64,000 bases of DNA. Source: Paenibacillus helianthi (lineage in GTDB: Bacteria > Bacillota > Bacilli > Paenibacillales > Paenibacillaceae). A program made the position numbers and the translations under genes. Of the stretch, positions 1 through 7,724 are shown piece by piece. Positions within the stretch are counted from its first letter, which is position 1; the number at the start of each line of letters is the position of its first letter. The notes beneath the pieces were generated by a model. The model was not told the origin of the DNA. It made no database searches and was given only the letters and a program-made list of their open reading frames with translations. The stretch is taken from positions 496,001-560,000 of the forward strand of contig NZ_LVWI01000002.1 of the NCBI RefSeq assembly GCF_001909055.1. Reading direction: 5' to 3'.

Positions 1-1259
1 TGGTCCCGGTACTCCATCGCCGCATCCGATGGCACGGAATGACCAGGTGCAGAATCCTCGTGGCGCAGGATCTTCAGGCAGTAATGCTCGAGGTCACTGA
101 AATCAACCAGGCCACGGCCTGCCTTCTCAATCCGGTAGCGTTCACCGAATTCGATTACCGTCTCCGCAAGCTCCCGCATCAGCGGTGCCGCCTCATGCAG
201 CTCGCCCAAAAAGGCCTCGGCCGGGCGCCCAAATAGGGATTTCTGCAGCTCCAGCAGGTTCTTCTTCACACTGTCACGGAGATCCTTCACCGTCTCCTGC
301 AGCCCGGGATCGGTCGAGTCCTTCTTGCAGGCTTTCAGCTTTCCAAACGATATTTCCATAAAAATATCATACAACTCGGCCCACGGACGGAGTTCCAGAG
401 CTTCCTGCAGCGATTGCACCATTTCCAGATCCGCAGCCAGATTCTCAGCATAAGGAGCGGGCCCCCCGGGCTGCAAAGCGATATCCCGGCCCTGGCGGAG
501 CTGACTCGCAGCCCCGTCCAGTGTCAGCTTCGCTTCCGCCATAATACTCTGGACCCATGGCGTGTGGCTAAGGGCTTCCGTGTCCGGCAGTGAGAAATCC
601 GCAGCGGTACCCCGCAGCCACTCCGCCGGCCAGGGATGGCTGCGCGCAAAATCATGCAGCCGCTGCACCAGCGCATGCACAGCATCATCACTGCGTTCAC
701 CGCTGAACCAGTCAGCCAGCTGTACAAAAACTGTATCTTCCCCGTCTTCTCTCACTTCTCCATACTTCTCTTCCAGCAGCTCCTCCAGCAGCTCCTGGCG
801 CATCATCTCTGCTTCATGCTCATTCAGAATCCGAAAACCCGGATCAATGGGAATGAGCTGGTAATAACGCCGGATGACTTCCAGACAAAAGGAATGCAGC
901 GTCGTAATCGAAGCTTTGCCGAGCAGGGCAAGCTGGCGGCGCAGATGCTCATTGCCCTTGCTCCCTTCTTCATCCCCGGATTCCTCCTCCAGCTTTCGTT
1001 CCAGTGCCTCGCGGATACGCTGCCGCATTTCAGCAGCCGCTACCTTTGTAAACGTGGCCACCAGCAGCCGGTCTACACTGAACCCGTTCTCTTCGCTGCT
1101 GATTTTACGGATAATCCGTTCGACCAGCACCGCAGTCTTGCCGGAGCCTGCCGCCGCCGCGACCAGGATATCATCACCGCTCACAGCGATAGCGCGCCAT
1201 TGGTCGTCGCTCCATAGGCTTCCTTCCGGTTTGGGCTCTAGTTCCGCTTTTCGTATCAT
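1..1259 (-). CDS. addA: AddA, helicase-nuclease subunit A (N-terminal part, runs off the window)
   Basis: This is the ATP-dependent helicase and 3'-strand nuclease subunit of the AddAB recombination complex, the Firmicute counterpart of RecBCD. It processes double-strand ends for RecA loading. The ATG at 1257-1259 overlaps the addB stop in an ATGA arrangement, which implies translational coupling. About 419 residues are present of a protein normally near 1,200-1,350. Residues 16-24 read WSDDQWRAI (Q motif), 34-42 read AAAAGSGKT (Walker A), and VATFTKVAAAEMR follows as motif Ia of the UvrD/Rep superfamily. The later helicase motifs and the C-terminal nuclease lie outside the window. The reading frame is open to base 1. 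Identification is firm because of the motifs and the addB neighbour. Confidence 0.95.
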   Translation of the reverse strand, partial: MIRKAELEPKPEGSLWSDDQWRAIAVSGDDILVAAAAGSGKTAVLVERIIRKISSEENGFSVDRLLVATFTKVAAAEMRQRIREALERKLEEESGDEEGSKGNEHLRRQLALLGKASITTLHSFCLEVIRRYYQLIPIDPGFRILNEHEAEMMRQELLEELLEEKYGEVREDGEDTVFVQLADWFSGERSDDAVHALVQRLHDFARSHPWPAEWLRGTAADFSLPDTEALSHTPWVQSIMAEAKLTLDGAASQLRQGRDIALQPGGPAPYAENLAADLEMVQSLQEALELRPWAELYDIFMEISFGKLKACKKDSTDPGLQETVKDLRDSVKKNLLELQKSLFGRPAEAFLGELHEAAPLMRELAETVIEFGERYRIEKAGRGLVDFSDLEHYCLKILRHEDSAPGHSVPSDAAMEYRD

Positions 1260-4200
1260 GGCTTTTCTCCTCCTTCGCGGGATAGCAGGTCCCAGATGAC
1301 TTCTTTGCCCGGCTTGCCGAGAATGTTGTAAGCATTGCCTTCCACAGCCTCATCGAACTGGCATACCGGCCGGTAAGAGCAAAAGGTGCAGGCTGTTTCC
1401 TGCTGTATCCGGTAAGGCTGAATGGCCACATCACCTTCGGTAATGCGTGTCCCGATATCAGTGATCGTGCTGCGTACCGAGGTCAGCAGATGTCCCCATT
1501 GCTCAGGCGTAGCGACCGAAGCACTGCTGTAAAAGCTCCCGTCGCTCTTCAGTGCCACCGGTACAATCGAGGAATGCCCCTTGTCCAGAGTGGTATCCAT
1601 AAGCGAGACTACTTCACGGTCAGCCGTCAGCAGCCCTTTCATTTTGAAACGCTTCATTAGTTCCTGCTCTGCCTGCTCGCGGTTCATGCCGTTCGCTGAA
1701 GTCAAGAGCGGATCATGCACATGGAAATAGAGCGTTCCGGCAGGAAGAGCAGTCTTGCCGAGCCATTGCTCCGAATAGGTGAGCAGAACATCCAGGTAGG
1801 TAAGCATTTGCAGCGACAGCCCGTAATAGACCTCGTGCAGCTTAAGGTCCTTCTGGCTGGATTTATAGTCGATGACCCGCAGCAGAATGCCTTGCTCGCC
1901 TTCGGCCATATCCACACGGTCGATCCGGCCCACCACCTCCATCACGCAGCCGTTTGGCAGGGTGATTCTAAGCGGCGGAAGGTCCTTGCCGGGTCCAAAA
2001 TCAAGCTCAAGCCCCACCGGCTCAAAGCTGCCCCGTCTGGCATGTTCCCCAAGGATCACAGAGGCGCGGCCGACGATGTTCTTGAGCTTGCGGGAGATAT
2101 ATCCGTAACGCTTACTGCTCATCAGGATTTCACCTTGGAGAAGCGGTGAGAGCCTGTCCACAGTCTCCCCGGCCTCACGGCGGCATTCCTCCGCCGTCAT
2201 ACTTCCCCAGCTGCGTCCCTGCTTCTGCAGCCGTAAAGCCATATCGCTGAGAGCGGCATGGAACAGCTGACCAATATCCGGGGCCTGCAGCTTGTAGAGC
2301 TGGCGTTCCTTCAGTCTCAGCCCGTAGGAAGCGAAATGCGAGAAGGCGCAGGCGACGAATTTCTCCATGCGAGATACACTGCCCCGCACTGTTGTTCCGC
2401 CGTATAAGCGCAGACTGGTCTCCTGCTTCAACCGGATTCCGTCATTGCGGTAGAACAGTGAACCGAGCAGCTTTACCAGCTTCGGTCCATGCTCCTCATC
2501 CGTGATAAACCAGTTATAAACATCCCACCAGAGTGCGGGAATGTCCACGCCCTGCCGCCACTGCCGAAGCTGCATAATCAGCATGCGCAGCGTCTGTTCC
2601 GGGTGACCCACAAAACCCGTATGCAGCGCTTCAAGCGCCTCAATTTCGTCTGCCGATCCAGCCGCAGCTGATGGAAATCCGGAAACAAACTGCTCTTTCA
2701 GTGCCCCTGGAAACATGCCGTGCAAATGGCGGATCATTTCGGATGGCAGCAGGGCCTTGCCTTCTTCATCCGCTGTCGCATAACTGATCCAAAGCTTACG
2801 GCTTGCTGTAGTTAGTGTATTGTAAATCAGAAAACGCTCATCCAGCAGCTTGCGGGAAGAACCTGGAGCAAGCTCCATCCCGGCATTCTCCAGCAGCATA
2901 CGTTCCCCTTCCGAGAGGATGCCGTCTTCCTTGAATTGGGCGGGAACAACCCCTTCATTGAATCCCAGTAAAAAGGCATACTTGACTCCCGATACCCGGG
3001 TGCGGTCCATAGTTCCCACCAGCACCTGATCCAGCGCAGGCGGCACCAGCCCCATCTTCAGTTCAGCCAAGCCTGTCTCCAGTACCCCGGCAAAAACGTC
3101 AAACTCCATTCTTTCGTTACCCATCATCTCGGCAATCTGATCCAGCAGGTCCAGTACCGCTCCCCATAGCTGGGTATGCTCGCGGGCCGCTTCAGGCTGC
3201 CCCAGCCCTAACGCCTTGGCACTCATCTGTTCCAGCTTGCGTGCGGCGTCCGTGTCCTGCAGAAGAAAATAGACCGCCTTGCACAGTTCCAGTCCGCTGC
3301 GGCTTGTTTTGACCCGCTTCTCAAAAGCCTGAAGCGGACCTGTAATAATCTCCCGGCATGCTTCCATTCTTGCCAGGAGCACTTCATCCACGACTCTCTC
3401 GCCTTCCAGCGACAGACTCGGAATCCCCTTCCAGGACCGGCCATTCGTCCAGCGGTGGCCCTGAATACCGCAAGCCAGCACATAATTCTCCAGTGCATCC
3501 ATATCGGCGCGCGTCACACTGTAGTCCATCGGCAGCAACAGCTCCGTCTTCACACAGCGGAACACATCCTCATACCGCCACCGTCTGCGTACCACATCAA
3601 AGGCAGAGCGGATAAATTCTACTAGCGGATGATGCAGCTCATTCATCTTTTGATCAAGGAAGAATGGGATTCCGTAGTCCTGGAACAGGGGAACCACAAG
3701 CTGTTCATAGTCGGCAATATTGCGCATAAATACTGCCATCTCCCCGTATTTTGCACCTTCCTCACGAGCAAGACGGAGCATCTCCCTCAGGCTTCCTTCT
3801 ACTTCGGCTCTGCGCGAGGCTGCCGCAGTAAGGGTAATCGCATCTGCAACCTCTGAAGCGGCACCGTTCCAGCGGATTCGCCGGCCAAACCCCTTCTCCA
3901 AATGGGCAAGGACAGGACTTCCGGCAAAACGCGGCAGCACCGGTGGTGCCAGAAGTTCATCCCATACCGTCAGGCCCATTTCCTCTGCCATTCCGCGAAG
4001 CTTGATACAGGTTACTGCTGCGGGATGAAACAGCTCCAGCTCATGAGGCTGCATGCCCGCAGGATATATCCGGTCCAGTGTCAAAGCGACCGTGACTTTA
4101 GCGGCATATTGCATCAGCTCCCGCAGCACGACAAATTCCTGTGTTGTGAAGCCGTGAAAACCGTCCACCCAGATTTCCGCACCGCGAATATAAGAAGACT

Positions 4201-4783
4201 CCTGAATATGTTCAGCCAGCTCAGCCAGCCGATCCTCCTCATCGATGTACAGCCGGGACATTTCCTGTTCCAACTCTCGGAACACCATATGTACATCATC
4301 CAGCTTGCTTGCGAGAATGGGACTTCGCCCTATGGAGTCCCGCATTCGGGCGATCTGCTCCTCCAGATCAGCAGTGCCCAGGCAGCAGCGCTTCAGCTCC
4401 GTATGCAGTTGGCTAAGCCGTTCTACAAAGCCCGGTCTGTCGCTTGATTGACCAAACAGCTTCAGCTCTTCCTTGCGGCGGCTGATGATCTTGTAGATCA
4501 GCATCTTCTTGCCTTCCTCGCTGATCGGCAGACTCGCGCTGCCTCCGGTCTCCTGCTTCACCCGGTAGGCCAGCCGCGAGAAGCTCAGCGTCTGGGCACG
4601 GATGCTGCCCTTCGTCTTGCCCGTCTTCAGCAGCCCTTGCTCTGCACCGAAGGAACCCTGCTCCGGGACAAGCACAATAATCGGCACACCCAGTGGTTCC
4701 GCTTCGAGACGGGAGGAGATATCCTCCCATATTTTCGTAGTCTTGCCGCTACCTGAGCGGCCAATCAAAAAGTGTACTGCCAT
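1256..4783 (-). CDS. addB: AddB, helicase-nuclease subunit B
   Basis: This is the second subunit of AddAB. It carries a RecB-type nuclease and a degenerate helicase used for Chi recognition (known for the family). The 1,175 residues compare with about 1,166 in B. subtilis. A Walker A motif, GRSGSGKT, lies within the first 15 residues. The C-terminal nuclease shows GRIDRVD and VIDYKSSQ. Iron-sulfur cluster cysteines are visible at about 1132, 1135 and 1141 (CTFCSYRPVC), and KFVACAFSHF near residue 800 supplies the fourth. The frame also allows a GTG one codon upstream (4784-4786); I chose the ATG because AddB proteins begin within a few residues of the Walker A strand. The GGAAGGGG ribosome binding site fits either start. 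addA follows with a 4-base overlap. Confidence 0.95.
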   Translation of the reverse strand: MAVHFLIGRSGSGKTTKIWEDISSRLEAEPLGVPIIVLVPEQGSFGAEQGLLKTGKTKGSIRAQTLSFSRLAYRVKQETGGSASLPISEEGKKMLIYKIISRRKEELKLFGQSSDRPGFVERLSQLHTELKRCCLGTADLEEQIARMRDSIGRSPILASKLDDVHMVFRELEQEMSRLYIDEEDRLAELAEHIQESSYIRGAEIWVDGFHGFTTQEFVVLRELMQYAAKVTVALTLDRIYPAGMQPHELELFHPAAVTCIKLRGMAEEMGLTVWDELLAPPVLPRFAGSPVLAHLEKGFGRRIRWNGAASEVADAITLTAAASRRAEVEGSLREMLRLAREEGAKYGEMAVFMRNIADYEQLVVPLFQDYGIPFFLDQKMNELHHPLVEFIRSAFDVVRRRWRYEDVFRCVKTELLLPMDYSVTRADMDALENYVLACGIQGHRWTNGRSWKGIPSLSLEGERVVDEVLLARMEACREIITGPLQAFEKRVKTSRSGLELCKAVYFLLQDTDAARKLEQMSAKALGLGQPEAAREHTQLWGAVLDLLDQIAEMMGNERMEFDVFAGVLETGLAELKMGLVPPALDQVLVGTMDRTRVSGVKYAFLLGFNEGVVPAQFKEDGILSEGERMLLENAGMELAPGSSRKLLDERFLIYNTLTTASRKLWISYATADEEGKALLPSEMIRHLHGMFPGALKEQFVSGFPSAAAGSADEIEALEALHTGFVGHPEQTLRMLIMQLRQWRQGVDIPALWWDVYNWFITDEEHGPKLVKLLGSLFYRNDGIRLKQETSLRLYGGTTVRGSVSRMEKFVACAFSHFASYGLRLKERQLYKLQAPDIGQLFHAALSDMALRLQKQGRSWGSMTAEECRREAGETVDRLSPLLQGEILMSSKRYGYISRKLKNIVGRASVILGEHARRGSFEPVGLELDFGPGKDLPPLRITLPNGCVMEVVGRIDRVDMAEGEQGILLRVIDYKSSQKDLKLHEVYYGLSLQMLTYLDVLLTYSEQWLGKTALPAGTLYFHVHDPLLTSANGMNREQAEQELMKRFKMKGLLTADREVVSLMDTTLDKGHSSIVPVALKSDGSFYSSASVATPEQWGHLLTSVRSTITDIGTRITEGDVAIQPYRIQQETACTFCSYRPVCQFDEAVEGNAYNILGKPGKEVIWDLLSREGGEKP

Positions 4784-4943
4784 CACAGTAAACCCCTTCC
4801 GTAGCGGAGAAATAGTTAAAGCTATAACATGATGCTATACCATCATTTACGAGTTTTATAGGTGCTACCTGCGTATAGGAATGCAAGCAGGTTCTGTTCA
4901 TATTCCAATCTATAATCCGAAAATATTCAAGTGAATCCGTCCC

Positions 4944-4952
4944 AATATTATA
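4944..4952 (-). promoter_or_regulatory. Possible extended -10 promoter element for addBA
   Basis: On the minus strand the sequence TATGCTATAAT contains TATAAT (4947-4952) preceded by TG at the extended -10 position. It lies about 165 bases upstream of addB. No good -35 hexamer sits 17 bases upstream, so the call rests on the extended -10 alone. The 4784-5030 gap holds no other clear feature. Confidence 0.35.
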
Positions 4953-5029
4953 GCATACCTCTTCCAGCAAGAACATACGTTTGCCATTCTTTGCATATCT
5001 CCACCTAGGATATTCTGGTTTCTCCTTTT

Positions 5030-5066
5030 TACAGAAAGAGCCCCTCCGGCTGCCGGAGAGGCTCTT
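5030..5066 (-). terminator. Rho-independent terminator after the rlmI-like gene
   Basis: A 15-base-pair near-perfect stem joins AAGAGCCCCTCCGGC (5036-5050) to GCCGGAGAGGCTCTT (5052-5066). On the minus strand it is followed by CTTTCTGTAAAAAGG. It starts about 10 bases past the stop codon of the gene at 5077-6474. Confidence 0.75.
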
Positions 5067-5076
5067 CTATACAGAT

Positions 5077-6474
5077 CTATTTGCTGCGTACTTCAAAAAT
5101 GGCAAATTTCAAGTAATGGCCTTCGTCCACACCGAGAATTTGCGGATGGTCTTTGCCTGCGGCCCGCCACTCGATCAGACGCAGCACTTTACCCGCATCC
5201 TTGGCGGCCTCCGCGATAGTGTCTAGGAACAGCTGCGGCTGCATGTGATAGGAACAGCTTGCCGTTACGAGATAGCCGCCCTCGTTGACGAGCTTCATAC
5301 CGTGCAGGTTGATGTCCTTGTAACCGCGGCAAGCGCCTGCAACCGCACTCTTGGTCTTGGCAAAAGCAGGCGGGTCCAGGATAACAACATCCCAGGTGCG
5401 CCCGCCCCCGGCGGTCATGGGTTTGGCAGTATCCGCTTTGGCCGCAGCTTTAGCGCCCGGCTTGGCATCCGTTTTGCCGGTGGCCCGCTCAGAGCGTTCC
5501 TCCACGCCTTTGACCTGGTTGCGCAGGAAAGCAAAAGCATCGTCGACCACAAATTCCACACGATCGGTGAAGCCGTTCAGCTCCACGTTAGCTTTGGCGC
5601 TCTCAATCGCATGGGCAGATACATCAAGGCAGGTGACCTTCTTGGCCCCGTATTTGCACGCATGGAGAGTGAAGCTGCCGGTATGTGCGAAGCATTCCAG
5701 TACTGTTGCACCGTCCCAGTAAGGGAAAGTGACCGGTTTGCCGCTTTTGTTAACCGGAAGAGTCTGAAGCGTCCCGTCTTCTGCCGTAACCTCCTGGAGG
5801 GTAATGCCGCTTCGTCCTCCCCAGCCTTGGATCAGTGGAGCAATGGAAGCCCTGTTTTCCCGCTGGTCAAAAAAGTATCCGGTCTTCTGACCTTCTTCTA
5901 TATCTACAATCACCTTGAGGCCGTTCTCACTCACAGTGATATGGCGCGGACACTCCCCGTACAGCACGCCAGTTCTCTGTTCCAATCCTTCAAGCTCGCG
6001 TACACTTACATCACTGCGCTCATAAATACCCCGCGGCGCTACAACTTCTACAAGCGCCTGTACAATCTGGTCGCGGCACTTGTCCATGCCCAGCGTCAGC
6101 AGCTGCACTACCAGGACATCACCGAAGCGGTCGATGATCAGCCCGGGCAGAAAATCAGCTTCCCCGTATACCAGACGGTACGCATCTGCTCCAGGCAGAA
6201 ACCGTTCTCTATGGTGCAGACAGCTCGCAAACCGCTCGGCAAAAAAAGCGGTATCCATTGCCGCCAGCGGACCCTGAGATAGAATTCTTACCCGGATCTG
6301 CGAAGCAGGATTGTAATACCCTGTCCCGAGAAATCTGCCTTGATGATTAAGTACATCTACCAATCCGCCTGCCTGCGGATCTCCGTCTACGGATGCGACT
6401 TCACTCGCATAGACCCACGGATGGCCCTGCTCCAGTCTTTTTTTACGGCTGCGTTCCAGAATAACCGATGCCAA
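5077..6474 (-). CDS. RlmI-like 23S rRNA (cytosine-C5) methyltransferase
   Basis: A class I SAM-dependent methyltransferase with an N-terminal PUA domain, of the RlmI/YwbD type, which methylates a cytosine of 23S rRNA. The N-terminus (VILERSRKKRLEQGHPWVYASEV) is the typical PUA start. VLECFAHTGSFTLHA is the SAM-binding motif I and VILDPPAFAK is the catalytic motif IV. I chose a TTG start at 6474: it places AGGGAG about nine bases upstream, matches where family members begin, and leaves room for the divergent gene at 6573. The open frame extends to 6558. A Lys/Ala-rich insert of roughly 30 residues precedes motif IV and is unusual for the family. A terminator follows. The exact target base is inferred from family membership. 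Confidence 0.85.
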   Translation of the reverse strand: MASVILERSRKKRLEQGHPWVYASEVASVDGDPQAGGLVDVLNHQGRFLGTGYYNPASQIRVRILSQGPLAAMDTAFFAERFASCLHHRERFLPGADAYRLVYGEADFLPGLIIDRFGDVLVVQLLTLGMDKCRDQIVQALVEVVAPRGIYERSDVSVRELEGLEQRTGVLYGECPRHITVSENGLKVIVDIEEGQKTGYFFDQRENRASIAPLIQGWGGRSGITLQEVTAEDGTLQTLPVNKSGKPVTFPYWDGATVLECFAHTGSFTLHACKYGAKKVTCLDVSAHAIESAKANVELNGFTDRVEFVVDDAFAFLRNQVKGVEERSERATGKTDAKPGAKAAAKADTAKPMTAGGGRTWDVVILDPPAFAKTKSAVAGACRGYKDINLHGMKLVNEGGYLVTASCSYHMQPQLFLDTIAEAAKDAGKVLRLIEWRAAGKDHPQILGVDEGHYLKFAIFEVRSK

Positions 6475-6572
6475 TACCTTCAACTCCCTGTTCTTGTTAT
6501 TGATTTGTATACATGTCCACTTCATTGCATTCATATATTGGTGTACAACCCCGTTCAAAGGAGCTTGTCCCT

Positions 6573-7562
6573 ATGATCCGTGATCTGCTGTTCCCTGTCA
6601 TATATGGTCTTGTCATTTTCCTCGCCGGCATGAAACTGATGGAGGCTGCGCTGGCGAGGCTCGCCGGCCCTCTGCTTACGAGAAGTCTGCACAAAGCAAC
6701 TTCCACGCCCCTAAAAGGCCTGATTGCCAGCAGCCTGCTGTCAGCACTACTGCAGAGCAGCACTGCCGTAACGGTGCTCACCATCGGCATGGTTAACGCC
6801 GGACTGCTGACGTATGCCCGGACGCTGGGTATCATCCTGGGCAGCAACATCGGCACCTGCCTGACCACAGAGCTGATCGGCCTGCAGTTTAGCTCGATGG
6901 CTGCGCCGCTGCTGGTCGTATCACTCTGTATGTGGGCGGTAGCCGTTATGCTCAGCGAGCGGCCGTCCCAAGGCTCAAGGTTGGCGGACGCCGTACGCAG
7001 GATTTCCACCCCCCTGCAGTTCATCTGCCTGGCAGTGGCCGGGTTCGCGATGGTCCTATGGGGCATTGCGGTCATGCAGTCTGTCGGTCCCGCACTTCAG
7101 GCCAGCGGCCTGTTCCGCTGGTTCCTGGACCATGCGGCAACCAGTGCGCTCTGGGGCTTGGCTGCCGGAGCCTGCCTGACCGCGATGCTGCACAGCAGTG
7201 CAGTGGTCATCGGCATGGCGATGGGCCTTGCAAGCTCCGGGGTAATGCCGCCGGCGCTTGGCATCGCCGTCGTGCTGGGGGCCAACATCGGCACCTGCGT
7301 CACCGCCGTCATCGCAGCTATCGGCGGCTCGGCTTCCGGCAAGTTCGTCGCCGGGTCACATGTCGTGCTGAATGTCGGCGGCGCCCTGCTGTTCCTGCCC
7401 TTCATTCAACCGCTGCAATCCTTATCTGCCTGGATCGGCGGCGGTCCTGCCGCTCAGCTCGCCCATGCCCAGACGATCTTCAATGTCGTCTGTTCACTTG
7501 GCGTGCTGCCGCTGTGCTACCTGCCGGTATGGACCCGGCTAGAGCAACGGCTACAGGGATAA
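6573..7562 (+). CDS. yqeW: Na/Pi-cotransporter family membrane protein (YqeW-like)
   Basis: An integral membrane protein of 329 residues from the NptA/PF02690 family, which carries sodium-coupled phosphate or a related anion. The family's internal duplication is clear: ALLQSSTAVTVLTIGMV with LGSNIGTCLTTELIG in the first half, and AMLHSSAVVIGMAMGL with LGANIGTCVTAVIAAIGG in the second. The QSS/HSS and NIGTC signatures form the substrate site. There is no C-terminal PhoU-like domain, as in B. subtilis YqeW. The ATG at 6573 has AAAGGAGC eight bases upstream; the frame opens earlier at 6513 without a comparable site. It sits beside mtaB as in B. subtilis, but on the opposite strand and separated from it by two accessory genes. 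Substrate is inferred from the family. Confidence 0.85.
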   Translation: MIRDLLFPVIYGLVIFLAGMKLMEAALARLAGPLLTRSLHKATSTPLKGLIASSLLSALLQSSTAVTVLTIGMVNAGLLTYARTLGIILGSNIGTCLTTELIGLQFSSMAAPLLVVSLCMWAVAVMLSERPSQGSRLADAVRRISTPLQFICLAVAGFAMVLWGIAVMQSVGPALQASGLFRWFLDHAATSALWGLAAGACLTAMLHSSAVVIGMAMGLASSGVMPPALGIAVVLGANIGTCVTAVIAAIGGSASGKFVAGSHVVLNVGGALLFLPFIQPLQSLSAWIGGGPAAQLAHAQTIFNVVCSLGVLPLCYLPVWTRLEQRLQG

Positions 7563-7636
7563 CTGTCCAGAATGCATTATCGCTGTACCATTATACTTCA
7601 ATCAGCCCTACAGTTCTAATGCTTGTTTAAGCGCTA

Positions 7637-7682
7637 AGAAAAAAGACCTGTATCCCCTCATAAAGGCGGATTAACAGGTCTT
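7637..7682 (-). terminator. Terminator of the Ig-like repeat gene
   Basis: AAGACCTGT (7643-7651) pairs with ACAGGTCTT (7674-7682). On the minus strand the stem is followed by a TTTTTTCTTAG run, so it ends transcription of the gene at 7725-9965. The convergent yqeW transcript also runs into it. Confidence 0.8.
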
Positions 7683-7724
7683 GATGTTCTGCGTCAGAAG
7701 ATCCGGTTGTACCGGATAAACATC

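Noticed and set aside
5245..6282. A 345-codon plus-strand frame opposite the rlmI-like gene
   Set aside because: The minus-strand methyltransferase has clear motifs and signals; this frame has neither.
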